From Flavobacterium hibisci (GTDB taxonomy: Bacteria; Bacteroidota; Bacteroidia; Flavobacteriales; Flavobacteriaceae): a stretch of 64,000 nt of DNA. Location of the stretch: positions 29,273 through 93,272 of the forward strand of contig NZ_JAIQDW010000019.1 of assembly GCF_020026925.1 (NCBI RefSeq). Direction: 5' to 3'. The translations under genes were made by a program, and so were the position numbers. Below are positions 9,113 through 17,262 of this stretch, in pieces (position 1 is the stretch's first letter; every line of letters begins with the position of its first letter). The notes beneath the pieces were generated by a model. The model searched no databases. It saw nothing but the letters and a program-made list of their open reading frames with translations, and was not told the DNA's origin.

Positions 9113-10719
9113 TGGTTGATACACAACAAAATATTATCAGTAATGCAATTGAAGGCGATTATTCTAAATCAGTTTCATTAAAGCATCGTAAAAAATTTGC
9201 TCAATTTTTTACGCCATTTCCTGTTGCAAATTTGATGGCAAAATGGATTCTTGGAAATGATAATTTAAAAACGGTTTTGGATCCAGCTTTTGGTTTAGGC
9301 GTATTTGCAAGAGCCTTATTGAGTCAAAATAAAAATATTAAAATTAAAGGGTTTGATATTGACGAACATATTTTTTACCAAGCTTTAAATTTATTTGAAG
9401 ATTATAAAAATGTTTCAATTCATTTACAGGATTATATGTTTAATGATTGGAATAGTAAATACGATGGAATTATATGCAATCCTCCTTATTTCAAGTTTCA
9501 TGACTATGATAATAAAAATGTATTAAAAGAAATAGAAATAAATTTAAATTGCAAACTAAATGGTTTTACAAATTTATATACATTATTCCTTCTAAAGTCT
9601 ATTTTTCAATTAAGCGAAAACGGAAGAGCTGCATACATTATTCCTTCGGAATTTCTTAATTCAGATTATGGTAAACTTATTAAGTCATACTTAATAAAAA
9701 GTAAAACATTAAGGCATATAATAGTTGTCGATTTTAAAGAAAATGTTTTTGATGATGCTATGACTACTGCATCAATCATTTTGTGTGCAAATGATAAAAA
9801 ATCTACTCAAGTTTGTTTTAGCAATGTTCAATCAATTAAAGACTTGGGTAAAATCGAAGAACTAATAAATAGTTATCCTGTTTCTAAAAATTCCGAACAG
9901 ATTTTTAAATTTTCAGATCTTAATCCTGAAATAAAATGGAAAGCTTACTATCAGAAACAAAATTCAATTAAATTCAAAAACCTTGTTCCATTTTCCCTAT
10001 ATGGAAAAGTTGTGCGAGGTATTGCAACTGGCGCAAACGATTATTTCACTTTCAATATTTCAAAAGCAAAAGAACATTCAATTGATGAGAAATATCTACT
10101 ACCATGTATATGTAAGTCGATAAATTCACAGAAAGCGTTTTTTAATATTTCCGATTATAAAAAATTACGCGATGATGATAAAACAGTTTTTTTATTGAAT
10201 GCGATCAATTCTAATGATGTCAATGTTTTGAAATACTTAGAAAAAGGGAAAAACGAAGATATTGATAAGAAATTTCTTACTTCAAGAAGAAATCCATGGT
10301 TTTCAATAGAGAATCGACCTCCGGCACCCATTTGGGTTTCAGTATTTAACAGAAAAGGTTTAAGATTTATTAGAAATGAAGCAAATATTTCAAATTTGAC
10401 TACTTTTCACTGTATCTATCCAAAACAAAATTCTCTCTTCCAAAGTACTGATATAGATTTGCTTTTTGCTTATCTATTGACAAATACTGCAAAGCAAATT
10501 TTTGCTGACAATAGTCGTGAATATGGAAATGGTTTACAAAAGTTTGAACCAAACGACTTAAACAAGGGAAAAATGTTGGATATAGCAAGTCTCAAAGAAA
10601 ATACTAAAAAAGAAATTATTGATCTGTATAACCATTATAAAGTGAAAGTTGAAAAAAAACAGGATGGAGAAAACTATTTATGTGATATAGATAAAATCTT
10701 AATAAAAAATTTTACATAA
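9112..10719 (+). CDS. Type II N6-adenine DNA methyltransferase
   Basis: This 535-residue protein is an N6-adenine methyltransferase of the gamma type. QFFTP (31-35) is motif X, VLDPAFGLGVFARALL (from 55) is motif I for S-adenosylmethionine, and NPPYF (123-127) is the catalytic motif IV. The C-terminal 300 residues form the target-recognition region. It protects host DNA from the endonuclease encoded just upstream; start and stop overlap as TAATG, giving translational coupling. Length and layout agree with AccI/HincII-group methylases. High A+T content and Asn/Lys-rich composition point to horizontal acquisition of the pair. Confidence 0.85.
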   Translation: MVDTQQNIISNAIEGDYSKSVSLKHRKKFAQFFTPFPVANLMAKWILGNDNLKTVLDPAFGLGVFARALLSQNKNIKIKGFDIDEHIFYQALNLFEDYKNVSIHLQDYMFNDWNSKYDGIICNPPYFKFHDYDNKNVLKEIEINLNCKLNGFTNLYTLFLLKSIFQLSENGRAAYIIPSEFLNSDYGKLIKSYLIKSKTLRHIIVVDFKENVFDDAMTTASIILCANDKKSTQVCFSNVQSIKDLGKIEELINSYPVSKNSEQIFKFSDLNPEIKWKAYYQKQNSIKFKNLVPFSLYGKVVRGIATGANDYFTFNISKAKEHSIDEKYLLPCICKSINSQKAFFNISDYKKLRDDDKTVFLLNAINSNDVNVLKYLEKGKNEDIDKKFLTSRRNPWFSIENRPPAPIWVSVFNRKGLRFIRNEANISNLTTFHCIYPKQNSLFQSTDIDLLFAYLLTNTAKQIFADNSREYGNGLQKFEPNDLNKGKMLDIASLKENTKKEIIDLYNHYKVKVEKKQDGENYLCDIDKILIKNFT

Positions 10720-11039
10720 CAATAATTTTTAACTAGGAAGATAAATTTTACAAATTAGTAATTTATAACAGAAGTCTCGACTTTATAAAATTATAGAGTT
10801 TGCCGCCGTTTAAACGTTAAAAAACCAAAGCCTCCCAATCAACGAGCTTTATTGTATCTTTAGATAGTACAAAAATATTATCTTAAGGGATTTCTTCTTT
10901 CCTTGCTAGTACTTTGGTTTTCATGAAAACTAACCCTTAGCCCAGATGGAAACGGCATCCTTTTGTGGCGGGGTTCTCCACAAAAGATACAGTGTACAGC
11001 TGGAATAGCTTCAAACATTGCGTACATTCCAAATAATAA
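10720..11039. other. Intergenic region after the restriction-modification pair
   Basis: This 320-base convergent spacer contains no credible gene. It holds a 10-bp inverted repeat (AAAACCAAAG at 10821 and CTTTGGTTTT at 10912, with an 81-base loop) and, from 10938, one copy of a hairpin element found four times in the window. No clear direct repeats marking insertion of the restriction genes were found. Confidence 0.5.
10938..11011 (+). ncRNA. Hairpin element copy A (possible flavobacterial structured RNA)
   Basis: This copy begins TAGCCC, continues GATGGAAACGGCATCC, forms the stem CTTTTGTGG/CCACAAAAG, and ends AGCTGGAATAGCT. Three other copies in the window keep the flanks and the stem pairing while the stem sequence changes. 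It may correspond to a known flavobacterial RNA family such as Flavo-1, but I could not check. It lies in the convergent gap between the methyltransferase and SDR genes. Confidence 0.5.
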
Positions 11040-11780
11040 TCAATCAAACCCTCCCGAAACACTTATTTTTTGTCCTGTAATCCACGAAGCATCATCAGAA
11101 GCCAGAAAAACAGAAAGTTTCGAGATGTCTTTTGGCTGACCCACTCTTCCAAAAGGAGTATTGGCTACAATGTATTGCTCCATTTCTGTTCCTAAAACCG
11201 GATTACCAGCAGTTTCGGTTGGTCCCGGCAAAATAGAATTCACACGAATTTTTTTTGCGCTTAATTCTTTTGATAATGTTCTTGTTATAGAATCTACAGC
11301 ACTTTTTGTCGCAGAATATAATACCGTCATAGGTGTGGCTTTTATACTGGCAACCGAACTGATATTAACTATGCTTCCGCCATTTTCATTAAAGTATTTC
11401 AAAGCTTCCTGAATCGGTAAAATGGTTCCCAGAACATTGCTGTCAAACTGACGGCGAAATTCTTCTACGGTAATCATTTCCAAAGGTTCAAATTTGTACA
11501 CTCCGGCATTATTAATCAGCGTATCTATTTTTCCGAAAGCTTTGTGGGTTTCTTCAAATAATCTCTGGACATCTGTGCTTTTGGTCACATCGGCCTGAAT
11601 GGTTATGGCTGTACCTCCGTTTTCAATAATGGCTGCCGATAAAGTTTCAGCGGCATTTTTATCAGATAAATAATTTACGACAACTTTCGCACCTTCCTTT
11701 GCCATTTCTAATGCTATTTCAGCACCAATTCCTTTTGATGCTCCTGTAACCACGGTTACCTTGTTTTTTACTTTGCTCAT
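11040..11780 (-). CDS. SDR-family oxidoreductase (FabG-like)
   Basis: This 246-residue protein is a classical short-chain dehydrogenase/reductase. TGASKGIG at 12-19 binds the nucleotide, NNAG follows in the middle, the catalytic Ser is in VNISSVAS and the YSATK motif supplies Tyr and Lys. The C-terminus ends GQKISVSGGFD as in FabG-type enzymes. The substrate is unknown; a 3-oxoacyl-ACP reductase role is less likely than a broad-specificity reductase because no fatty-acid genes are near. It lies 69 bases downstream of a Crp/Fnr-type regulator in the same direction, which may control it. Confidence 0.85.
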   Translation of the reverse strand: MSKVKNKVTVVTGASKGIGAEIALEMAKEGAKVVVNYLSDKNAAETLSAAIIENGGTAITIQADVTKSTDVQRLFEETHKAFGKIDTLINNAGVYKFEPLEMITVEEFRRQFDSNVLGTILPIQEALKYFNENGGSIVNISSVASIKATPMTVLYSATKSAVDSITRTLSKELSAKKIRVNSILPGPTETAGNPVLGTEMEQYIVANTPFGRVGQPKDISKLSVFLASDDASWITGQKISVSGGFD

Positions 11781-11849
11781 TGTTTTACTATTTTTCTGGA
11801 GTAAAAGTAGAGGGTAGCAAAAACAAAAAAGTTGACATAAGGCAAGAAA

Positions 11850-12416
11850 TCAGATTTTTGCCCTGATCCTGCTTAAGGTATGCGGCGTTATGCCCAGAAA
11901 TAATGCAATCTGATTCTGCGGAACGCGCTGAATTATAGAAGGCTGCCTTAGCAACAATTTGGCATATTTAGTTTCGGCATCATCGATAAGCATTTCGCTT
12001 TTTAGCTTAAACTTTTCGATAAAAGCCTTTTCTTTTAAGAGATGAACGATTTTCGAAAAGTTAGTAATTTCTTTTTCAAATAAGTCAAAAGCAGAACTTG
12101 TAATAGTAACAACTCTACAATCTGTTACCGCTACAACTGATTCATCAGAAGGTGTTTTATCTGAAAAACTTTCCATTGCAACTGCAAAATGTCCCTCGCT
12201 TGTAAAGTACGGAATGTACTCATTTCCTCCAAAATCTACTTTCATCACTTTCAAAACGCCTTCGAGAACAAAACCGATTTTAGTACAGATTTTGCCCTGT
12301 TCACAGTATTTTTCTCCTTTTTTCAGGGTTTCTGTAAACAAATGCTGTTTCATAAATGTTTGTTCTTCTTCTGAAATAGGAAGGATGGAGTTGAAAATAG
12401 TGATTAACGGATTCAT
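11850..12416 (-). CDS. Crp/Fnr-family transcriptional regulator
   Basis: This 188-residue protein has an N-terminal cyclic-nucleotide-binding beta-barrel domain (KKGEKYCEQGKICTKIGFVLEG) and a C-terminal helix-turn-helix (NQIALFLGITPHTLSRIRAKI). No Fnr-type cysteine cluster is visible, and the cAMP phosphate-binding motif is poorly kept, so the ligand is unknown. The protein is about the length usual for this Bacteroidota subgroup. It is followed in the same direction by an SDR oxidoreductase that may be its target. Confidence 0.82.
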   Translation of the reverse strand: MNPLITIFNSILPISEEEQTFMKQHLFTETLKKGEKYCEQGKICTKIGFVLEGVLKVMKVDFGGNEYIPYFTSEGHFAVAMESFSDKTPSDESVVAVTDCRVVTITSSAFDLFEKEITNFSKIVHLLKEKAFIEKFKLKSEMLIDDAETKYAKLLLRQPSIIQRVPQNQIALFLGITPHTLSRIRAKI

Positions 12417-12563
12417 GGTTTAGATAGAAAATGAGTTTTTAAAGGCATAAAAATACCGCAAATTCGCCAATTTTAATCTTTCATATTAGAATATGGAAGA
12501 TTAAATACTTTTTAGGCTGTAATCTCAAAAAATTATAATATTTTGTGGAAAATATTTGTAAAT

Positions 12564-12606
12564 AAAAAATCCTGTCAGTGAATAGAATTCGTTGACAGGA
12601 TTTTTT
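12564..12606 (-). terminator. Terminator after the fumarase gene
   Basis: A 14-bp perfect inverted repeat (12564-12577 and 12593-12606) with core TCCTGTCA/TGACAGGA is flanked by A and T runs. It lies 16 bases beyond the minus-strand stop of fumarase and would end its transcript. Confidence 0.8.
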
Positions 12607-12621
12607 TTTAATTTTTCCGTA

Positions 12622-14226
12622 TTATAAATTTTCAAAGAAATCATTCCCCTTATCATCTGTAATGATAAATGCAGGGAAATCTTTTACAGTGATTTTTCGA
12701 ACCGCTTCCATTCCTAATTCTTCAAAATCAACTACTTCTACTTTCAGGATATTGTCCTGAGCCAAGATAGCAGCAGGCCCTCCGATAGAACCCAAATAGA
12801 ATCCACCGTATTTGCTGCAGGCATCCGTCACTTGTTTCGTACGGTTTCCTTTAGCCAGCATGATCATACTTCCGCCATGTTTCTGGAATTCATCAACATA
12901 CACGTCCATACGTCCTGCAGTTGTTGGTCCAAAACTTCCAGAAGCCATTCCCTCAGGGGTTTTTGCAGGTCCGGCGTAATACACAGGGTGATTTTTAAAG
13001 TACTCCGGCATTGGTTTTCCGGCGTCTAATAATTCTTTGATTTTTGCATGTGCGATATCACGAGCCACAATAACAGTTCCGTTCAGTTTTAAACGGGTTT
13101 TGATTGGGTATTGGGATAGTTTTGATAAAATATCTGCCATTGGCTGATCTAAATCAATCTCAACCGGAGCTTCTAAATGCGGAGCAGTTTCCGGTAAGAA
13201 TTGTTTTGGATTCGTTTCTAACTGCTCAAGGAAGATTCCGTCTTTGGTGATTTTTCCTTTGATATTTCGGTCTGCTGAACAGGAAACTCCCAATCCAACC
13301 GGGCAGGAAGCTGCGTGACGAGGCAAACGGATTACACGTACATCATGCGTAAAATATTTTCCTCCAAACTGCGCTCCAATTTCACTTTCCTGACAGATTT
13401 TCTGAACACGTTCTTCCCACTCTAAATCACGGAACGCCTGACCGGCCATGTTTCCTGAAGTAGGCAGATTGTCAAAATAACCCGCAGATGCTTTTTTAAC
13501 TGTAGCTAAAGTAGCTTCAGCAGAAGTTCCTCCAATTACCAAAGCCAAATGGTAAGGAGGGCAAGCAGAAGTTCCTAAATCTTTGATTTTTGCACGAATG
13601 AAAGCATCAAGAGATTTGTCGTTTAACAATGATTTTGTTTGTTGGTACAAATAGGTTTTGTTGGCAGATCCGCCTCCTTTTGCCATGAATAAAAACTCAT
13701 AAGAAGCTCCTTTTTTGGCGTAAATATCAATTTGTGCCGGAAGATTTGAACCCGAATTTTTTTCTTCAAACATCGAAATCGGAACAATCTGCGAATATCT
13801 TAAATTGCGTTTTTGGTACGTATTGAAAATTCCTTTGCTTAACCATTCAGCATCATCAACTCCGGTAAAGATGCTTTCACCTTTCTTTGCCATAACGATT
13901 GCTGTTCCGGTATCCTGGCAGCTTGGTAATTGTCCTTCGGCAGCAACAGATGCATTTTGAAGTAAATTGTAAGCCACAAAACGATCATTGTCTGTCGCTT
14001 CCGGATCATCAAGAATGTTTCTTAGTTTTTGTAAATGTGTTGTTCTCAACATGAACGACACATCTGTTAAGGCTTCTTCAGCTAATAATTCTAATCCTTT
14101 TGGATCAACAAGAAGAACTTCTTTGTCTCCAAATTTTTCAAGTTGTACAAAATCTGAAGTAATTTTTCGGTATTGTGTTTCGTCTTTTAAAATAGGATAG
14201 GGATCCTGGTATATAAAATCAATCAT
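12622..14226 (-). CDS. Fumarate hydratase class I
   Basis: This 534-residue protein is a class I, iron-sulfur fumarase, converting fumarate to malate in the TCA cycle. The three cysteines that bind the 4Fe-4S cluster are visible in PSCQDTGTA, TSACPPYHLA and ASCPVGLG. The C-terminal beta domain contains YAGPAKTPEGMASGSFGPTT. The length equals the single-polypeptide FumA/FumB type. It is transcribed alone: a TAACTTTG box lies upstream at 14241-14248 and a strong terminator follows. The cluster is oxygen-sensitive in this family. Confidence 0.93.
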   Translation of the reverse strand: MIDFIYQDPYPILKDETQYRKITSDFVQLEKFGDKEVLLVDPKGLELLAEEALTDVSFMLRTTHLQKLRNILDDPEATDNDRFVAYNLLQNASVAAEGQLPSCQDTGTAIVMAKKGESIFTGVDDAEWLSKGIFNTYQKRNLRYSQIVPISMFEEKNSGSNLPAQIDIYAKKGASYEFLFMAKGGGSANKTYLYQQTKSLLNDKSLDAFIRAKIKDLGTSACPPYHLALVIGGTSAEATLATVKKASAGYFDNLPTSGNMAGQAFRDLEWEERVQKICQESEIGAQFGGKYFTHDVRVIRLPRHAASCPVGLGVSCSADRNIKGKITKDGIFLEQLETNPKQFLPETAPHLEAPVEIDLDQPMADILSKLSQYPIKTRLKLNGTVIVARDIAHAKIKELLDAGKPMPEYFKNHPVYYAGPAKTPEGMASGSFGPTTAGRMDVYVDEFQKHGGSMIMLAKGNRTKQVTDACSKYGGFYLGSIGGPAAILAQDNILKVEVVDFEELGMEAVRKITVKDFPAFIITDDKGNDFFENL

Positions 14227-14240
14227 TTCTTTGTTTTTGG

Positions 14241-14248
14241 CAAAGTTA
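14241..14248 (-). promoter_or_regulatory. Candidate -7 box for fumarase
   Basis: On the minus strand TAACTTTG matches TAnnTTTG exactly and lies 14 bases before the fumarase ATG. No clear TTTG -33 element is seen at the proper distance. Confidence 0.45.
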
Positions 14249-14411
14249 AAAATTATTTACCTAAGAAAGAATTTGAATTATATACGTTTAGGAACTTTAT
14301 TGTTGATTATGAAACGCATTGAAATTTATAAAGTTTGGGATTATTTTATATGATCCGTTCCTATGGAACTTAATAAAAGATTCAAATCTGATTTCAACGG
14401 ATTAAAATCCG

Positions 14412-14652
14412 TTGCTACAATATGATTTGTTCCTCCGGAACTTTCTAAAATGTTGAAATTTTAAATAATCCAATAAAGATTTTATACAATACAAAAATGA
14501 AAGGTGATTTAGTTGCTACAATATGATTCATTCCTAAGGAATTTTTCAAAATTTTAAAGAGCCATCGGCTCGATCAATATTGTAGGGCCGGATTTTAATC
14601 CGGTTAAATTATGCAATGTTAATTAAGAACCGTAGGTTCGATTTATATTAAG
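14412..14652 (+). repeat. 241-bp REP tandem unit, copy 1
   Basis: This unit starts TTGCTACAATATG and ends ATTTATATTAAG. It is followed immediately by a second copy of the same length with only a few substitutions. Inside are palindromic REP cores at CCTCCGGAAC, CCGGATTTTAATCCGG and GAACCGTAGGTTC. A third, partly divergent copy begins at 15479 on the other side of the transposase gene. Confidence 0.8.
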
Positions 14653-14893
14653 TTGCTACAATATGATTTGTTCCTCTGGAACTTTCTAAAATGTTGAAAT
14701 TTTAAATAATCCAATTAGGATTTTATACAATACAAAAATGATAGGTGATTTAGTTGCTACAATATGATTCATTCCTAAGGAATTTTTCAAAATTTTAAAG
14801 AGCCATCGGCTCGACCAATATTGTAGGGCCGGATTTTAATCCGGTTAAATTATGTAATGTTAATTAAGAACCGTAGGTTCGATTTATATTAAG
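14653..14893 (+). repeat. 241-bp REP tandem unit, copy 2 (overlaps transposase end)
   Basis: This second tandem copy ends at 14893, so its last bases (TTAATATAA on the minus strand) encode the last residues and stop codon of the RAYT gene. It differs from copy 1 by a handful of substitutions. Confidence 0.8.
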
Positions 14894-15345
14894 CCATTGA
14901 AAATATATTTTTCATCAAAAGGGATTTTGAATTTATCCAAAAATTGCAAATATTCTTCTTTGAAAGTTTGTTTTTTATGATGCTCTTTTTGATTTTCAAT
15001 GTATTTGTATACAGAATCGATTTGAGATTGACTGTATGAAAATGCTCCGTAGCCTTCCTGCCAGGAAAACTTTGTTTTGGTTAATTGATTGTCGTTTATA
15101 TATTTTGAAGATTTTGCTTTTACAGTTTTCATTAATTCAGAAAGAGAAATGGCTGGTTTGAGTGCAAATAAGCAATGTACATGGTCTTCCACTCCATTTA
15201 TTATTATCGTTTTACAGCCAGTTTCATTAATCAAATTGCCAATAACACCAAGTAATTTAGATCTCCATTCTTCTTCAATCACTGCATTTCTATATTTTAC
15301 CGCAAAAACTACCTGAATATAGATTTGATGATATGTGTTTGCCAT
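14884..15345 (-). CDS. REP-associated tyrosine transposase (IS200-like Y1 transposase)
   Basis: This 153-residue protein belongs to the Y1 HUH superfamily. The metal-binding HUH motif is visible in GVEDHVHCLFALKP, and the C-terminal helix with YKYIENQKEHH carries the likely nucleophile tyrosine. ISLSELMKTVKAKSSKYIN and FSWQEGYGAFSYS are typical of the RAYT subgroup. I start it at the ATG at 15345 (MANTYHQIYIQ), the usual family start; a TTG five codons upstream is possible. It lies between REP blocks and has no IS ends of its own, so it is a domesticated or REP-dispersing transposase rather than a free insertion sequence. Confidence 0.85.
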   Translation of the reverse strand: MANTYHQIYIQVVFAVKYRNAVIEEEWRSKLLGVIGNLINETGCKTIIINGVEDHVHCLFALKPAISLSELMKTVKAKSSKYINDNQLTKTKFSWQEGYGAFSYSQSQIDSVYKYIENQKEHHKKQTFKEEYLQFLDKFKIPFDEKYIFNGLI

Positions 15346-15414
15346 TTTAATTTTTGACAAAGTAAATCATTCTATAACATTATTTGTAATATTTAACTTT
15401 CTTTTTTTTTATCT

Positions 15415-15720
15415 TGTATGATTCGTTCCTACGGAACTTTATATTGGATTCTTATTATAATCAACGGATTAAAATCCGTTGCTACAATATGATTTGTTCC
15501 TCCGGAACTTTCTAAAATGTTGAAATTTTAAATAATCCAATAAGGATTTTATACAATACAAAAATGATAGGTGATTTAGTTGCTACAATATGATTCATTC
15601 CAAAGGAATTTTCAAAATTTTAAAGAGCCATCGGCTCGACCAATATTGTAGGACCGGATTTTAATCCCGTTTTAATGAACGCAACAGAAAGAGATCCGTA
15701 GGATCGACCCATATTCGAAG
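15415..15720 (+). repeat. REP block right of the transposase gene
   Basis: This block repeats the left block in the same orientation: TATGATTCGTTCCTACGGAAC, AACGGATTAAAATCCGTT, then from 15479 a 241-bp-type unit that stays near-identical to the tandem copies until about 15668 and then diverges. It ends 2 bases before the stop of the nucleoside-recognition protein gene. Confidence 0.75.
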
Positions 15721-15722
15721 AT

Positions 15723-17162
15723 TTAAAAAAACCAGGTCGCCACAAAAATCGCCGTAATCACACAAATTAAATCCACTAAAAGCATCGTACCCAAAGCGTA
15801 ACGGGTATTTTTAATATTTACCGAACCAAAGTAAACCGCAATTACATAAAACGTACTTTCGGCACTACATTGAAAAATACTGCTCAGTCTTGCTGTTAAC
15901 GAATCCGCACCAAAAGTATTCATTGAATCAATTAAAAATCCTCTTGATCCTGCAGAGCTGAAAGGGCGCAGCATGGCTACAGGCAGCGCATTGGTAATTT
16001 CTTTGCTCACGCCCATATTCGAAAAGATAAATCCGATAGCATCACTGATAATTTCGAACAGACCGCTGTTTCTGAATAACGAAATAGCAACCAGCATTCC
16101 CAAAACATAAGGAAAAATAGTAACTCCGGTTTTAACGCCATTGTTTGCTCCTACTACAAAAGTGTCAAAAACAGTCGTTTCGGCTTCTTTGAATTTTTTT
16201 TCATGGATAAATGAAAATATCAACGTGAAAGCAATTATCGCAACCAATATTAATCCCGAAAGATTCGAAGTGAAATAGTTTTTTCCAATTAAATCCAAAT
16301 GGTTCACATACATCAATAATCCAATAATAGCCGCAATTAAAGTCATTAAACCAATAAGAAGCGAAGCACTTTTAAAATTGATTTTTTGTTTCACACCGAC
16401 AATCAGGAAAGCAGCGATTGTTCCGATAAATGATGTAATAATACAAGGCAGCATCACATCGGCTGGATTACTGGCATTGGCAGCGGCACGATACCCGATA
16501 ATTGAAGTCGCAATCAAAGTCAAACCCGAAGCGTGAAGACACATAAACATAATTTGTGCATCACTGGCTTTGTCTTTTTCGGGGTTTATTTCCTGTAAAC
16601 TCTCCATGGCCTTGAGTCCAAATGGTGTTGCAGCCGAATCCAAGCCTAAGAAATTTGCAGCAAAGTTTAAGGTCATATACGATATCGAAGGGTGATTTTT
16701 AGGAATACTCGGAAATACTTTTACAAATACCGGACTTAGGACTTTAGCTAAATTTCCGGAAGCTCCTGAAACGATTAGGAGTTCCATTAATCCGCAGAAG
16801 AAGGCCAGATAAGCAATCAATGGCAGAATTAAATCAACGAGAGTGCTTTTACAGGTTGGTAATAAACCGTCTGATTTTTGAAGCCCGCTGTAGATTTTTA
16901 CAGTTTTGTTTTTGTAAACATAAGTCGTGTCAGAATTTAGGGTGTCACGATTGACAATCATGGTCTGCTCCGGAGCGGTTTTAATACTGTCTTTGATGAA
17001 AGCGGGAAGTTGCTCAACGTATTTTTCAGAAACCAAAATCGGATCATCTTTCTTTCCATTCAAAACAGAATCAATCGTATAGGTATTCGCAGTAAATAAG
17101 CTTACCACAATGAACACAATCGAAGAAATAAAAATCGTTAACCAAAATCTGCTTAATACCAT
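15723..17162 (-). CDS. SpmA/SpmB-like nucleoside-recognition (Gate) membrane protein
   Basis: This 479-residue polytopic membrane protein joins two nucleoside-recognition (Gate) domains, equivalent to spore maturation proteins SpmA and SpmB fused. The first has AYLAFFCGLMELLIVSGASG and LDSAATPFGLKAMESLQ; the second has GANNGVKTGVTIFPYVLGML and STFYVIAVYFGSV. About ten hydrophobic segments are visible, with a periplasmic-looking insert near residues 35-95. Bacteroidota do not sporulate, so the old name is misleading; transport of an unknown solute is likely. I start at the ATG at 17162 because the TTG-type extension to 17219 adds non-family residues. Confidence 0.82.
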   Translation of the reverse strand: MVLSRFWLTIFISSIVFIVVSLFTANTYTIDSVLNGKKDDPILVSEKYVEQLPAFIKDSIKTAPEQTMIVNRDTLNSDTTYVYKNKTVKIYSGLQKSDGLLPTCKSTLVDLILPLIAYLAFFCGLMELLIVSGASGNLAKVLSPVFVKVFPSIPKNHPSISYMTLNFAANFLGLDSAATPFGLKAMESLQEINPEKDKASDAQIMFMCLHASGLTLIATSIIGYRAAANASNPADVMLPCIITSFIGTIAAFLIVGVKQKINFKSASLLIGLMTLIAAIIGLLMYVNHLDLIGKNYFTSNLSGLILVAIIAFTLIFSFIHEKKFKEAETTVFDTFVVGANNGVKTGVTIFPYVLGMLVAISLFRNSGLFEIISDAIGFIFSNMGVSKEITNALPVAMLRPFSSAGSRGFLIDSMNTFGADSLTARLSSIFQCSAESTFYVIAVYFGSVNIKNTRYALGTMLLVDLICVITAIFVATWFF

Positions 17163-17262
17163 AATTGTAATTTTTTGTAAATGTAATAAATCAATTGTAA
17201 TGACAATTGCAAAAGTCAATTTCGTGGTTTAAAGCAAATTGATTTAGGTAGTTTTTTGAATT

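Larger units (their letters stand above)
14349..15720. mobile_element. REP/RAYT locus: transposase gene within REP repeat blocks
   Basis: A REP-associated tyrosine transposase gene is flanked on both sides by blocks of short palindromes. Left block: 14349-14893; right block: 15415-15720. Both contain GTTCCTNCGGAAC, AACGGATTAAAATCCGTT, GAGCCATCGGCTC and the recurring TTGCTACAATATGATT. The blocks share long stretches with only a few differences. RAYTs are thought to spread REP sequences as single-stranded DNA. The bounds are approximate. Confidence 0.75.

Noticed and set aside
10821..10921. 10-bp inverted repeat as an insertion-sequence remnant
   Set aside because: The arms are short, no transposase fragment or target duplication is visible, and chance occurrence in AT-rich DNA is likely.
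14412..14893. Tandem 241-bp repeat as a possible CRISPR array
   Set aside because: Only two long near-identical units without spacers; the content is REP palindromes next to a RAYT gene, and no cas gene is present.
15723..17162. SpmA/SpmB likeness as evidence of sporulation
   Set aside because: The Gate domain is widespread in non-sporulating Bacteroidota; only the family name comes from spore formers.
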